Below, one piece after another: positions 24,401 to 34,910 of a stretch of DNA of 64,000 nucleotides. The DNA is from Ailurus styani (taxonomy: Eukaryota; Chordata; Mammalia; Carnivora; Ailuridae), in assembly GCA_002007465.1 (NCBI GenBank), contig LNAC01000854.1:163774-227773 (forward strand), given 5' to 3'. Position numbers and translations under genes: made by a program. Under the pieces are notes generated by a model. The model searched no databases, was not told the DNA's origin, and was given only the letters and a program-made list of their open reading frames with translations. Each line of letters opens with the position of its first letter. Positions within the stretch are counted from its first letter, which is position 1.

Positions 24401-24999
24401 GAAGGCCAAAACTCGATTACAGTTTATTGGGGAGAACTAACTGGGAAGTCTCTGTAGACTTCCAAAACCGTCCTGTACTGACTGAACTTCACATCCCAGA
24501 GTCTGGGAGACTCCAAATATAAGGGTTGTTTCTTTCTTTATTATTTCTCATAAGTGTCTAGGTGAGAGAGAGTGTGGAAGTAGTTCTATTCAATTGTGTT
24601 TCAAAGAGCAGATGGGAATCAGTTATGTAATCTTGACCTCGTGAGAGAAACACCTAAATGCATGAACTAAATGAATGAGAGAGTACAGGTCAGACCAACG
24701 TAGGATCAGCCTCAACAGAGGGAAGATGATGTACAGCTGTGTAATGTATATATGCACCCAAAAGAGCATTTGAACAGGACTGCTTGGGGGTAGGTAATGA
24801 CCTTGTAGACCCTGGTCGTCAGTTTTAGCAATTTCTGTGGCGACCAAGCCTTAGGATTCATTTTTGACCAACCAGCCCATAATGGAGTTCATCAAATCAA
24901 TGAAAATGTATTTTTATAACAAAATATAAAAACCGTATTTAGGAACAGGTGGCAGACAATATAATTGTACATACAAAATTCATACATAGTATACATAAT
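24401..24999. other. Intergenic, nothing recognised
   Basis: No named repeat or gene. The reverse frame at 24623-24847 has no recognised domain. Confidence 0.4.
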
Positions 25000-25560
25000 G
25001 TACTGGGTTGGATGGCATCTCCCAGAAAGATTTGTCCCATCCTCAAGCTGGAATTTGTGATTATGAACTTATTTGGAAAAGAAGCTTTGGAAATGTAATT
25101 AAGTTACGGATCTCAGGGTGCCTGGGTGGCTCAGTGAGTTAAGTGTCTGCCTTCAGCTCAGGTCACAATCCCAGGGTCCTGGGACGGAGCCTGACGTCGG
25201 GCTTCCTGCTCAGCAGGGAGCCTGCTTCTCCCTCTGCCTATCGCTCCCCCTGCTTGTGTTCTCTCTCTCTGTGTCAAACTTTAAGGATCTCAAAATGAGG
25301 CCATCTTTGTTGATCTGTATGGGCCCTAAATCTAGTGACAAGTTTGTTGTAAATAGAGAAGGGGAGAAGGCAGAGGTGAAGGCCATGAGAAGATGGGTGT
25401 ACTATGGACTTAAGCTTCCACAAGCCAAGGGATGCTTGCAGCCCCCAGAAACTGACAGAGCAAGAACTGATTCTCCCTTAGAGCTTTTGAAGGAAGTGTG
25501 CATGGGAGGAAGGTGGTGGTACATGGGAGGAAACAGGGCAGGGTAATGACAAGTGCTGGT
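25000..25560 (+). mobile_element. MLT1-like LTR, sense, split by a SINE
   Basis: TGAACTTATTTGGAAAAGAA, then ATGTAATTAAGTTACGGATC, then GGGCCCTAAATCTAGTGACA, then CCACAAGCCAAGGGATGCTT and GATTCTCCCTTAGAGCTTTT follow MLT1B-type LTR order. The long frame at 25118-25546 is a read-through of this LTR and the SINE, not a gene. Confidence 0.65.
25117..25284 (+). mobile_element. Can-SINE, arctoid type, inside an LTR
   Basis: Sense element with GGTGCCTGGGTGGCTCAGTG head and CTCCCCCTGCTTGTGTTCTC region. The host phrase GGATCTCA is repeated on both sides (ACGGATCTCA and AAGGATCTCA). Confidence 0.9.
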
Positions 25561-26104
25561 GGAGATAAGTTGGATGGTTACAAAAGCCCTCATTGAGAAA
25601 GTGAAGTCTGAGCAAACCAAATGTTGCCAAATGTTTGACTAACAATTTACAACAGACGAAGGTACAGAGTTTAGAGCCCCATATGGTTAGAGGTCAGCTT
25701 GTAGACGTTGATGGGATGTTATAATTTTGCAGCCTAGTTAGAGAAATTGAACCAAAGCTGACATGTAAAAAGTTCACCAGACTTATATCTAACTTAGTGA
25801 TTATTTAGCTATTCTTTTACCAACAGACTGTGTATTCCTGTTCTTCAGTGCTGTTGGAACAATCTCATTTATCCTCTCTACTGTTTCTCTTGCTAACAGG
25901 TTGAATGAATACTGGCCCATGTCTGTTATTTGTCAGAGACTAGATTTGGGGCTGTGGGCAGGGCAAATTGTGAATGAGCAGTGTGGTAGTAGTGTGTGAC
26001 TAGGGAGTAGAGTAGAATCACCCATCTGGGAAGGTCTAGGAGGAGGTAGCATTTTTCACAAAGCCTGAATGAGGAGAGGGACCAGTTAGGAGAAGTAACG
26101 CATA

Positions 26105-26285
26105 GTGACTGAAAAGTACAGGCTCTGGGGCCAAACGACCTGGCTTGAAGTTAGTTCCTGTTGTATAAACTTGGGCAAAATAATTGTGCATATTTCATTG
26201 TCTCACTTAGAAGATTAAATAAATAAACACAGGGAGAGTACTCAGATGAGTACTTGGCACAGAGTAACTGCTCAATAAACCATTT
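26105..26285 (+). repeat. MIR-like ancient SINE
   Basis: TACAGGCTCTGGGGCCAAAC, GACCTGGCTTGAAGTT and the tail TACTTGGCACAGAGTAACTG plus CTCAATAAAC are MIR hallmarks in sense orientation. Confidence 0.65.
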
Positions 26286-26439
26286 ATTTTATTTTTATTC
26301 AGGGTGAAAGTATTATAGGCAGAAAGAACATCGAATGCAGAAGCTTGTAGTGAGAGCCAGAGTAGCATGTTCTGTAAAGAAGGCCAAAGCGGGCACAAAG
26401 TCAAACCTGTGGAACAATCATTCCAATGTGGACATTTAT

Positions 26440-26800
26440 GCATTTACGTGGGATGTTTATTGTGATGTTGTTTATAACAGCAAAATGAAAAAAAGAAACC
26501 CCAGCGTGTTAAAAAGTAGTTAGATGGAGTGAAATATGGTGTACCCTTATGATGGAAAATGTTGTAGCTAAAAAAAAAAAATGACATGGAGAGTGGCTCA
26601 TTGTAAAGTATAGAGAGAAAAAAATCCTTTACAATTAACTGGATTACAAAAATGATGTGCACGAGGATCCCATAAAAATACAGGCATATGTGGTATATGA
26701 GTATTTCCATGGAAAGAGAGAAAAGAAGTTAGAATTAATAAGATTTAGGATGCAGAGGAGAAAGTTGATGGTCAAATATTCATCAAATGAAGGTTTAAGA
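26440..26800 (+). repeat. Old LINE 3'-end-like fragment
   Basis: GTTGTTTATAACAGCAAAAT and later GTTAGATGGAGTGAAATATG resemble the conserved region near the end of old L1M/HAL1 elements. Tentative. Confidence 0.3.
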
Positions 26801-26840
26801 ACCCCACAGTGTTTGAGAGAACTGAGGCAGCTGCTACCTC

Positions 26841-27011
26841 TTAGCACCTGGGTGGCTAAGTCAGTTAAATGTCTGACTCTTGATTTCGGCTTAGGTCGAG
26901 ATGTCACGGTCTTAGGACTGAGCCCCAAGTCGGGAATCTACACTCAGCTGGGAGTCTGCTTGGGATTCTCTTGCTCTTTCTCTCTAAAATAAATAAGTAA
27001 ATCTAAAAAAA
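26841..27011 (+). mobile_element. Can-SINE, older copy
   Basis: Sense element: GCACCTGGGTGGCTAAGTCAG head, ACTCTTGATTTCGGCTTAGG box, AATAAATAAGTAAATC tail. Several substitutions show greater age; no clear target duplication. Confidence 0.85.
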
Positions 27012-27869
27012 ATCAATGAGTGGTAAATATATACAGAATGATTTTGCTCTTTTACATTTGTTCACTGCTAGATTCTCCCGAGCTCCAGAAGTATCAATGG
27101 TTTGAGCCAGTTATGACCCCATAAGTCTATACGTAGGGAAATGTTACACTGCTTCATCCACCTCGCCTTTTGCTGGGACGGTTGTCACGGTAACGGTAGG
27201 GCTCAGGAGCAGTAGCAGGCTAACTCAGCTATTACAGCTCTACACAAAACATATTAACACTTGGAGCGTTTCCATTTTGATGCATGGTTAGCCCAGGACA
27301 TTGAAAGAGTCCATGTGTGCTGAGACCATGTGTTCAATAGTAATTTAATAAGAAAAGAATCTGGAGGTCTAGACACAAAGTTTAAGAAGTGTTTGTTTAG
27401 GAGTGTGTGGATTGCAAGTGTTTGTCTTTCTTCTTCCTCATCTGCCTTTCAGTCTTCCTTCTCCTTTTTCACTTACTTCATATTTTCTCCTTTTTTTTTC
27501 TGCATAAAAGTACTGTGTTGCTAGTTTCTAAGATAAAATAATTCCTCCAAATTAAAATGCTGCTGTCCTCCTGTCATACGCCTCTTTAAATCAATGTTTC
27601 CCTCCACAGTCTGCAAAGACGTGGTCCTTAGCTTGGTCAGAGGCTCTTGTACTCCTGCTTCTGCTTCCAGACTCACCACCTGCTTCTCCAGCATCTTTGC
27701 CTGGTTCTCCCACCTAACACTTGGTGTTTTCAAACTTCTTGTAGTTTCTACAATACAAATGCTATTTCAGGCACCCCATCTTTGCTCCAGCAATTTCCTG
27801 GGCTTACAACATCTTCTTTCTCCAGCTTTAAGATTAGCGTGTACTTGTTGTTTGTTTTTTTCCCTTTCT
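27012..27869. other. Intergenic, nothing recognised
   Basis: A small CpG-bearing patch at 27160-27200 contains a GGTTGTCACGGTAACGG near-palindrome. The overlapping frames at 27521-27884 on both strands have no recognised domain. Confidence 0.35.
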
Positions 27870-28060
27870 TCTAATTCAGCTTAGACATCACCTCCTCCAG
27901 GAAGATTACTAACTAGTGGCTTCCTTTTTGCCTGAGTCAAAATCAGCTGCCCTATAGTCTCTTCTCTGAGCTCAAAGGAGCAGGAATCGTGTCTTATTCA
28001 TCTGTGTCCCTAGAGTCTACTACTGCACCTGGGGATGTAGTTGGTGCTTTCTGAGAAAAA
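27870..28060 (-). repeat. L2-like ancient LINE fragment
   Basis: CAGCTTAGACATCACCTCCT and GGAGCAGGAATCGTGTCTTA are reverse-strand L2 3' phrases. Confidence 0.5.
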
Positions 28061-28155
28061 TGAAAGGAAATAAGAAGTTTCCCAGGACCATGCATGGTAT
28101 TTCTCTCCAACTATTCTAAATGTCTTGAAAAGGTTCCTTAAGAATCCCAAAGGTC

Positions 28156-28367
28156 GGGACACCTGGGTGACTCAGTCAGTTGAGCATCTGACTCTTGTTT
28201 TGGCTCGGGTCATGATTTCATGGGTCATGGTATCATGGGTGGTGGAATCCACCCCCATATTGGGCTCTGTGCTCAGCAGGGAGTTTGCTTGAGATTCTCT
28301 CCCTCTGCCCTTCCCCCCACTTGCATGCTCTCTCTCTCTCTGTCAAAAATAAATACATCTTAAAAAA
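28156..28367 (+). mobile_element. Can-SINE, older copy
   Basis: Sense element with an internal short duplication of CATGGGTCATGGTATCATGG in the head. Target duplications AGAATCCCAAAGGTC (28141-28155) and AGAATTCCAAAGATC (28368-28382) have two mismatches. Confidence 0.9.
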
Positions 28368-28382
28368 AGAATTCCAAAGATC

Positions 28383-28896
28383 TACACATTCTGTAGCTAT
28401 TACTAACAGTCTCAACAAAGACCAAGCTATGAGTTATTTGCATTCTGTGGTGCTGCAGCCATAACACTTATTCACCAAATCTCAGAGCTTTTTAAATCCT
28501 CAGCAAACAGGTACGATGCTACTAGAACAGAAATTGGGAACTGATGCTGTTGCTGAGCAGAACCTGGGTTTACTGACAGACAAACTGTAGTGTCTGCTTC
28601 TAAAACTCAAGATGTTCAAATTAACCCTTTCCAAATTCCTTCCGAACCCACATGAGCAAAACTGACTCCAGTTTTCTCCAGCTGTTATCCACTTATTATC
28701 TTTGTTCTCCTTTTTCTTGTCCTCCATTCCACTCTGTCCTTTGCTATGTTCCCTGCCTGATATGCTTCATCACTGTGGCCACCGTTCACCTTTCAGCTGT
28801 CGTAACCCCTCACGTAAACGTGCTAGCCCATCTCTTCACCCTTTTCCATCCTCCTGTTCTCACCAAATAGCCACACCTGAAGCAGATGTATTTTTT
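28383..28896. other. Intergenic, nothing recognised
   Basis: Pyrimidine-rich on the + strand. No gene signature in the short overlapping frames. Confidence 0.4.
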
Positions 28897-29340
28897 TAGA
28901 ACGCTTTATTGAGGAATAATTGATATGTAAAGAGCTGTACATTGTTAATATACCCAACTCGATGAGTCGGGGATAAATACACACCTGAAAGAATACCACC
29001 ATCATGGCCATAGACATGTCCATCTCTTCCTAAAGTTTGCTCCACCCCACCGCATTTATTACTGCTATTACTATTATTAATTATTGTTATTTTTGTAAAA
29101 ATATAAGAGCATTTAACATAAGATCTGTCCTCTCAAAAACTCAAGTATACAATGGAGTGTTGTTAGCTATGGGCACTGTGCTGTGTACTTGATGTCCAGA
29201 ATTTATATTTTTTGCCTAACTAAGATTTTGTACCCTTTGACTATCACCTCCCCATCCCCTGTCAATTACCACTCTACTCTCTGCTTCTGTGAGTTTGTCT
29301 ATTTTAGATTCTGTACACAGGTGAGATCATGCAGTCTTTC
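28897..29340 (-). mobile_element. Old L1 (L1M-type) 3' end, antisense
   Basis: CTTTATTGAGGAATAATTGA, then CATAAGATCTGTCCTCTCAA, GTATACAATGGAGTGTTGTT and TTTGTACCCTTTGACTATCA follow the reverse complement of an L1M 3' region. Confidence 0.7.
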
Positions 29341-29629
29341 TGTGAGCACATAAAACTTTAAAACACAGCCCTGATCATGAAACTATGGAAAAGGCCTCAA
29401 TTTTGTTTCATTTTCTGCTGAATGAAGGTCATAGACCTTAGTTTGAAATTCAATGTGCTCCACTATCTGCTTCAACTTTTTTTTTTATGTGACACAACAA
29501 ATCAAACCCATAACCCCAAATTAATCTAAAATACCCCAATTCCCTTGAAGACCATTGCTGATTTCTGTAGCTGAAAGTAGTATTTGCACCCTCTGAACAT
29601 TCTCATTTTTTACTTTTATTATTATTATT
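29341..29629. other. Intergenic, nothing recognised
   Basis: Short unassigned stretch ending in an (ATT)n run at about 29617-29630. Confidence 0.3.
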
Positions 29630-29816
29630 TTTTTAAAGATTTTATTTATTCATTTGACACAGAGAGAGATCACAAGTAGGCAGAGAGGCAGGCAGAGAGA
29701 GAGGAGAGAGGAGGAAGCAGGCTCCCTGCTGAGCAGAGAGCCTCGATCCCAGGACCCTGGGGTCATGACCTGAGCCGAAGGCAGCAGCTTTAACCCACTG
29801 AGCCACCCAGGCGCCC
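29630..29816 (-). mobile_element. Can-SINE, mustelid-like
   Basis: Reverse element with GATCACAAGTAGGCAGAGAGG, GAGGAAGCAGGCTCCCTGCT and CACCCAGGCGCCC end. The flanks repeat TTATTATTATT and TTATTATGATT. Confidence 0.93.
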
Positions 29817-30958
29817 TTATTATGATTTTTTTTAAAAATGTTTATATGTCATTTTCCTTTATAAGAGCATCCACACATGGTTTGTCTTTGTGTGGCCACA
29901 AATAGCTCTCACACTGCACTCGGTAAATATTTGCTTAATAAGGAATTTGAGATTGATTTAATAAGCATTACTTCAAATAATATTTTATCGGGGATATGTA
30001 TTAAGCTGTTTATTAGCAAATATCTGTCCAGTTCTAAAAGTGGGGAAAAAAACCTGTGATTTTCCATAATTTGTTTCACAGATTATAACTGTTATACTTA
30101 ATAGGCTACCTGTTCTGATTATTCATTTCTCCAACTCACTTTAAAAAATGGTCAGTTTTTTTCCAACAGTGTTTATTTGGTGTTGGTACCATCTAGTGGG
30201 AAGTATGAGTAATACTCTACAATTAAATTGGCTTTGGAGACCTAGTTCTGAGCCGAGTTTGAAGATGATCTGGTCTAATACTCTTTATTATGCAAATGAC
30301 AAACTGCGATTTTGAAGATTGAAGCAGTTTCTCACAGTCCGCATACAGCTGAGCATCTGTTATGTGAAATGAACTTACCTGGTATACTGAGAATCTTAAA
30401 GCATTCTTCCTACCTCACATAACTAACCATCAACACAGCAACATAAAACATTAATTTGTAAAAGGTGGCAATAAAAATTATTTAAATTATTCAACACGAG
30501 TGAAAACTGCTTGGTAAAATAGACGAAAATCTCCGTAAGAAAAATGTGCTAAGAGCACAGTCCATTAAACAATAACGTTTCTAGAAGAGGTGGGGTTTGT
30601 GCTGAATCCTGAAAGTTGTGTACACAAGGATCTGGACAGGGAGGGGAGCAAGGAAGGAGCATTTAGTGCAATGGAAAGGATAGAACAAAGACATATTTAG
30701 GGGACACTGAGCACGAGAATAGAGGAGGTAATAACAGAGCATTAACTGCTTTAAGTGGAATGGAGGCTGATGCAAATAAAATATAAAAATCTGCTTTGAA
30801 TCAATTTGGTGTGAGAAGATAAACAATAATAACTTGAGTCACTAAATTGAGTCAATCTTGAGAATGTACTCAAAGGCAAAATCTTGGAGTTTGGAATTTA
30901 ATTTCTTTTAAGTAATAGTGGTTAGATTCAAAAATTACATATAAAGAATAAATTAAAA
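29817..30958. other. Intergenic, AT-rich
   Basis: No gene. About 30585-30760 has an L2-like phrase (GTGCTGAATCCTGAAAGTTG), too weak to assign. Confidence 0.35.
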
Positions 30959-31082
30959 GGGCATCTAAGAAGCTCAATTGATTGGGTGTCTGACTCTTGA
31001 TCTCAGCTCAGGCCTTAATCTCAGGTTGTGAGTTCAAGCCCCACATTGAGCTCCATGCTGAGTGGAGGCTACTTCAAAAAAA
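30959..31082 (+). mobile_element. Can-SINE, short old copy
   Basis: Only the tRNA-like part remains (GCATCTAAGAAGCTCAATTG to TTCAAGCCCCACATTGAGCT) with a short A-tail. The CT-rich segment is missing. It is flanked by AATAAATTAAAAG-like repeats. Confidence 0.75.
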
Positions 31083-31140
31083 GAATTAAAAAGACAAATA
31101 TGCTAATGTCATATGAAAGAGCACTTGTAGCTTAGTATGA

Positions 31141-31195
31141 GTATTAGTATTCACTAATACTTAGTGAATTAGTATTAGTATTAGTATTCACTACG
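31141..31195. repeat. ATTAGT-type simple repeat with an inverted repeat
   Basis: Repeated TATTAGTAT units. ATTCACTAA-TAC-TTAGTGAAT at 31149-31169 is a perfect 9-bp-arm inverted repeat. Confidence 0.8.
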
Positions 31196-31369
31196 GTTCA
31201 TACGGTATAATACATTGATTCAAAGATGTTGTATTTCAAATAGCCCAAAGGAAGGTAAAAATGATGTGCTTTAGAAAATTGTTAGATGATTCACAAAGTA
31301 GCCCTGATGATAGATGCTGATGTTAAAGCTGGAGGCAGGGAGTTGGAATAAAATCGGGCATGAATGTGA

Positions 31370-31805
31370 CAACATAGTTGGCCCTAGAGGGTATCATGCT
31401 AAGTGACATACATAAGACTGAGAAAGACAAATACCATATGACTTCACTCATATGCAAGATGTAAAAACAAATGAATAAATAAGCAAACAAAAAGCAGCAT
31501 CAGACATTTAAATACAGAGAATAAACTGATGCTTGCCAGAGGGTGAGGTTGGGGGATGGGCGAAATGGATGAAGGGGTGTGGGAAGTACAGTCACGCAAG
31601 TTTCCAGTCACGCAGTGACTGAGGCAGGGGAATAAAAAGCACGGCGTCCGGAATATAGTCAATGGCATCGTAATAGTGTTGCATGGTGACAGATGGTAGC
31701 TACACGTGTAGAGAATGTGACATAATGTATAAACCTGAATCGCTGTGCTGTACATCTGAAAGTGATTCATGTCCACTGTACTCAAATACAAAAATTTAAG
31801 AAAAA
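31370..31805 (+). mobile_element. L1 3' end, sense
   Basis: ATCATGCTAAGTGACATACA, ATATGACTTCACTCATATGC, TGATGCTTGCCAGAGGG, GGTGACAGATGGTAGCTACA and TGTACATCTGAAAGTGATTC follow the 3' UTR of a mid-age mammalian L1, ending in an A-rich tail. Confidence 0.8.
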
Positions 31806-32454
31806 TTGGGACATGGAATTGAGTTGAAGAAGTATTATGTATAAAATATTATATATGACTTAAGTGTAATTAAATAAGTTAAATATACAAAGAAAGGAAA
31901 AAACTAAATTGTTTGCTTTCTTTTTGCATTATTGAGATTATTTCTTATTTTGTCTTGACACTTTCCTATATGTTCTATATTCCTCATGTTTCCACAACAT
32001 ATGTTCCTTTTATAATCAGAAAAATATATGATTTCAAAACTGAATATAGCAAGAGGCTCTTTGCATTTTAGTTTTTTAAAAAGTTTATGCATTAATCATG
32101 GTTTAAAACTTCATGAAGAATATAATCTGAAAATGTTTCCTTTGTTTCCTTATGTCTTAGGAATGAATTTGGCTTTCTGGGAGATATAATGGTGGTACAA
32201 AGTGACAGACATAAACCCGATTTTATTATTTTTTTCATACTTTTAGTGGGTTTAGTACATTTATTGTGTCATCCATCTTTGCATCACTGATTCGAGATAC
32301 CGTTTTCATCATGAACACAATCCAGTATGTGTTTGTTTATTTAGTTTCTTTATTCTCATCCACTGGCCCATCTCTCTAGCCACGTACCAGTAACACACGG
32401 TCTAATGACTGTAATTTTGTGAAGTTTGAAAATATGAAAATGTGAGTCATCCTC
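31806..32454. other. Intergenic, AT-rich
   Basis: No gene. About 32220-32440 may be old L1 antisense sequence, but it is not clear. Confidence 0.35.
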
Positions 32455-32759
32455 AACTCCTTTTTTATCATTTTATTTTATTTCATTGTGATAAGTGTAC
32501 TCCTTAATCCCCATCCCCTATTTCTAGTATCCCCCTCCCTCTATAACCATCAGTTTGTTCTCTATAGTTCAGAGTCAGTTTCTTTGTTTATCTCTTTCTC
32601 TTTTTTCTTTTCCATTTGCTCTTCTGTTTTGTTTCTTAGGTTCCACATCTGAGTGAGGTAATATGGTATTTGTCTTTCTCCTACTTATTGCACTTAGTAT
32701 TATACTCTAGCTATATTGTCACAAATGGCAAGATTTCGTTCTTTTTATGACTAAAATTC

Positions 32760-32821
<62 letters not shown>

Positions 32822-34910
32822 TCCCACATCTTCTTTATCCATTCATCAGTCAGTGGACACTTGGCCTGCTTCCATAGTTTGGCCGTTGTAGATAATGCTG
32901 CAATAAACATTAGGGTGCATGTATCCTTTGAATTAGTGTTTTTGTATTTTTTTAATACCCAGTAGTGCGATTACTGGATCATAGGGTAGTTCTATTTTAA
33001 TTTTTTGAGGAAACATTGTACTATTTTCCACAGTGGCTGCACCAGTTTGCATTTCCACCAACAGTGTATAATGATTCCTTTTTCTCCACATCCTCACCAA
33101 CACCTGTTGTTTCTTGTGTTGTTGATTTTAGCCATTCTGACAGGTGTGAGGTAATCTCTCATTGTAGTTTTGATTTGCAATTCCCTGATGTGTAGTGATG
33201 TTAAGCATCTTTTCATGTGTCTGTTGGCCATCTGGACGTCTTCTTTGTAGAAATGTCTGTTCATGTCTTCTGCCCAATTTTTAATTTCACTATTTGGTTT
33301 TGGGGTATTGAGTTTTATAAGTGTTTTATAATTTTGGATGCTAACCCTTTTTGGATATATCATTTGCAAATATCTTCTTCCATTCCACAGGCTGCTTTGT
33401 TGATTATTTCTTTTACTGTTCAGAAGCTTTTTATTTTGATGTAGTGTCCCAATAGTTCGTTTTTGCTTTTATTTCCCTTTGCTCAGGAGACATCAAAAAT
33501 GTATTGCTATGGCTGATGTCAGAGAGATTACTGCCTATGTTCTCTTCAAGGATTTTTATGATTTCAGGTCTCACATTTAGGTCCTTAATCCATTTGAGTT
33601 TCTTTTTGTGTATGGTGAAAGAAAATGGTCTGGTTTCACTCTTTTGCATATGGCCGTCCAGTTTTCCCAAAACCATTTGTTGAAGAGACTTTTACCCATT
33701 TATATTCATTCTTCCTTCGTCAAAGATTAATTGACCATGTAATTGTGGATTTATTTCTGGATTTTCTGCCTATGTATCTATTTTTATACTAGTAACATAC
33801 TGTTTTAATTACTACCACTTTATAATATAACTTGAAATCTGGAATTTTGATATCTCCAGTTTTGTTTTTCTTTTTCAAGCTTGCTTTGGCTATTCGAGGT
33901 CTTCTGTGGTTCCATACAAATTTTAGAATTATTCTATTTCTATGAAAAATGCTGTTCATATTTTGATAGGGATTGCATTAAATGTGTAGGCTGCTTTGGG
34001 TAGTATACGCATTTTGACAATATTTTTTCTTCCATCCTTGAGTATGGAATGTCTTTCTATTTCTCTGTGTCATCTTTAAATTTCTTTCATCAGTGTTTTA
34101 TACTTCTTCAAAGTACAGGTCTTTCACCACTTTGGTTAAGTTTATTCCTAGATATCTTATTATTTTTGGTGCAGTTGTAAATGAGATTGTTTTCTTAATT
34201 TCACTTTCTCCTTCATTTTTAGTGTAGAGGAATGCAACAGATTTCTGTACATTGTCTTTGTATCCTGTAACTTTCCTGAACCCATTTTTCAGTTCTAACA
34301 GGTTTTGGTGGGGTCTTTAGGATTTTCTATAGGTAATACATGTCATCTGCAAATAGTGAAAGTTTTACTTCTGCTTTACCAATTTGGATGCCTTTTTTTT
34401 CCTTCATGTAGTTGAATTGAATTGCTGTGGCTAAGACTTCTAGTACTATGTTGAATAAAAGTGACAATAAAAGGACATCCTTGTCTTTTCCCTGACCTTA
34501 GGGGAAAAACTCTCAGTTTTTCACCATTGAATATGATGCTGTCTGTGGGTTTTTCATATATGGCCTTTATTATGTTGAGGTATGTTCCCTCTAAACCCAC
34601 TTTGTTCAGTGTTTTTTTTTTTATCATAAATGGATGTTGTACTTTGTCAAATGCTTTTTATGCATCTGTTGAAATGATCATATGAATTTTATCCTTTCTC
34701 TTACTGATGCGATGTGTCATGTTGTTTTGTGAATATTGAACCACTCTTGCATTGGGGAATACAACCCACTTGATCATGGTGAATGATTTTTTTAATGTAT
34801 TGATTTACTAATATTTTATTGAGGATTTTTGGGTCTATGTTCATCAGAGGTATTGGCCTGTAGTTCTCTGGTTTTTTTGGTTGGTTTTTTTTTTTTTGAG
34901 GGTGATACTG
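32455..34910 (-). mobile_element. L1 3' UTR and ORF2, antisense, defective
   Basis: About 2.5 kb of reverse-complement L1. The 3' end is at 32455. Broken ORF2 pieces follow in order: the C-terminal region at 33094-33369 ([20 protein letters not shown]), then 33431-33676, then RT palm/thumb at 34376-34627 ([13 protein letters not shown]). Frameshifts and stops separate them. It is inactive. Confidence 0.9.
32762..32820. repeat. (GT)n microsatellite inside L1
   Basis: Uninterrupted GT repeat of 59 nt, at a spot where mammalian L1 3' regions often carry a TG/TA run. Likely polymorphic. Confidence 0.97.

Noticed and set aside
25118..25546. 142-residue open frame
   Set aside because: It runs across a Can-SINE into an MLT1-like LTR; the protein is a translation of repeats.
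31141..31195. Possible array of short repeats
   Set aside because: Simple-sequence DNA without spacer structure; CRISPR arrays are not expected in a mammal.
32719..32910. Reverse frame with a His-Thr repeat
   Set aside because: It is the (GT)n microsatellite inside L1.
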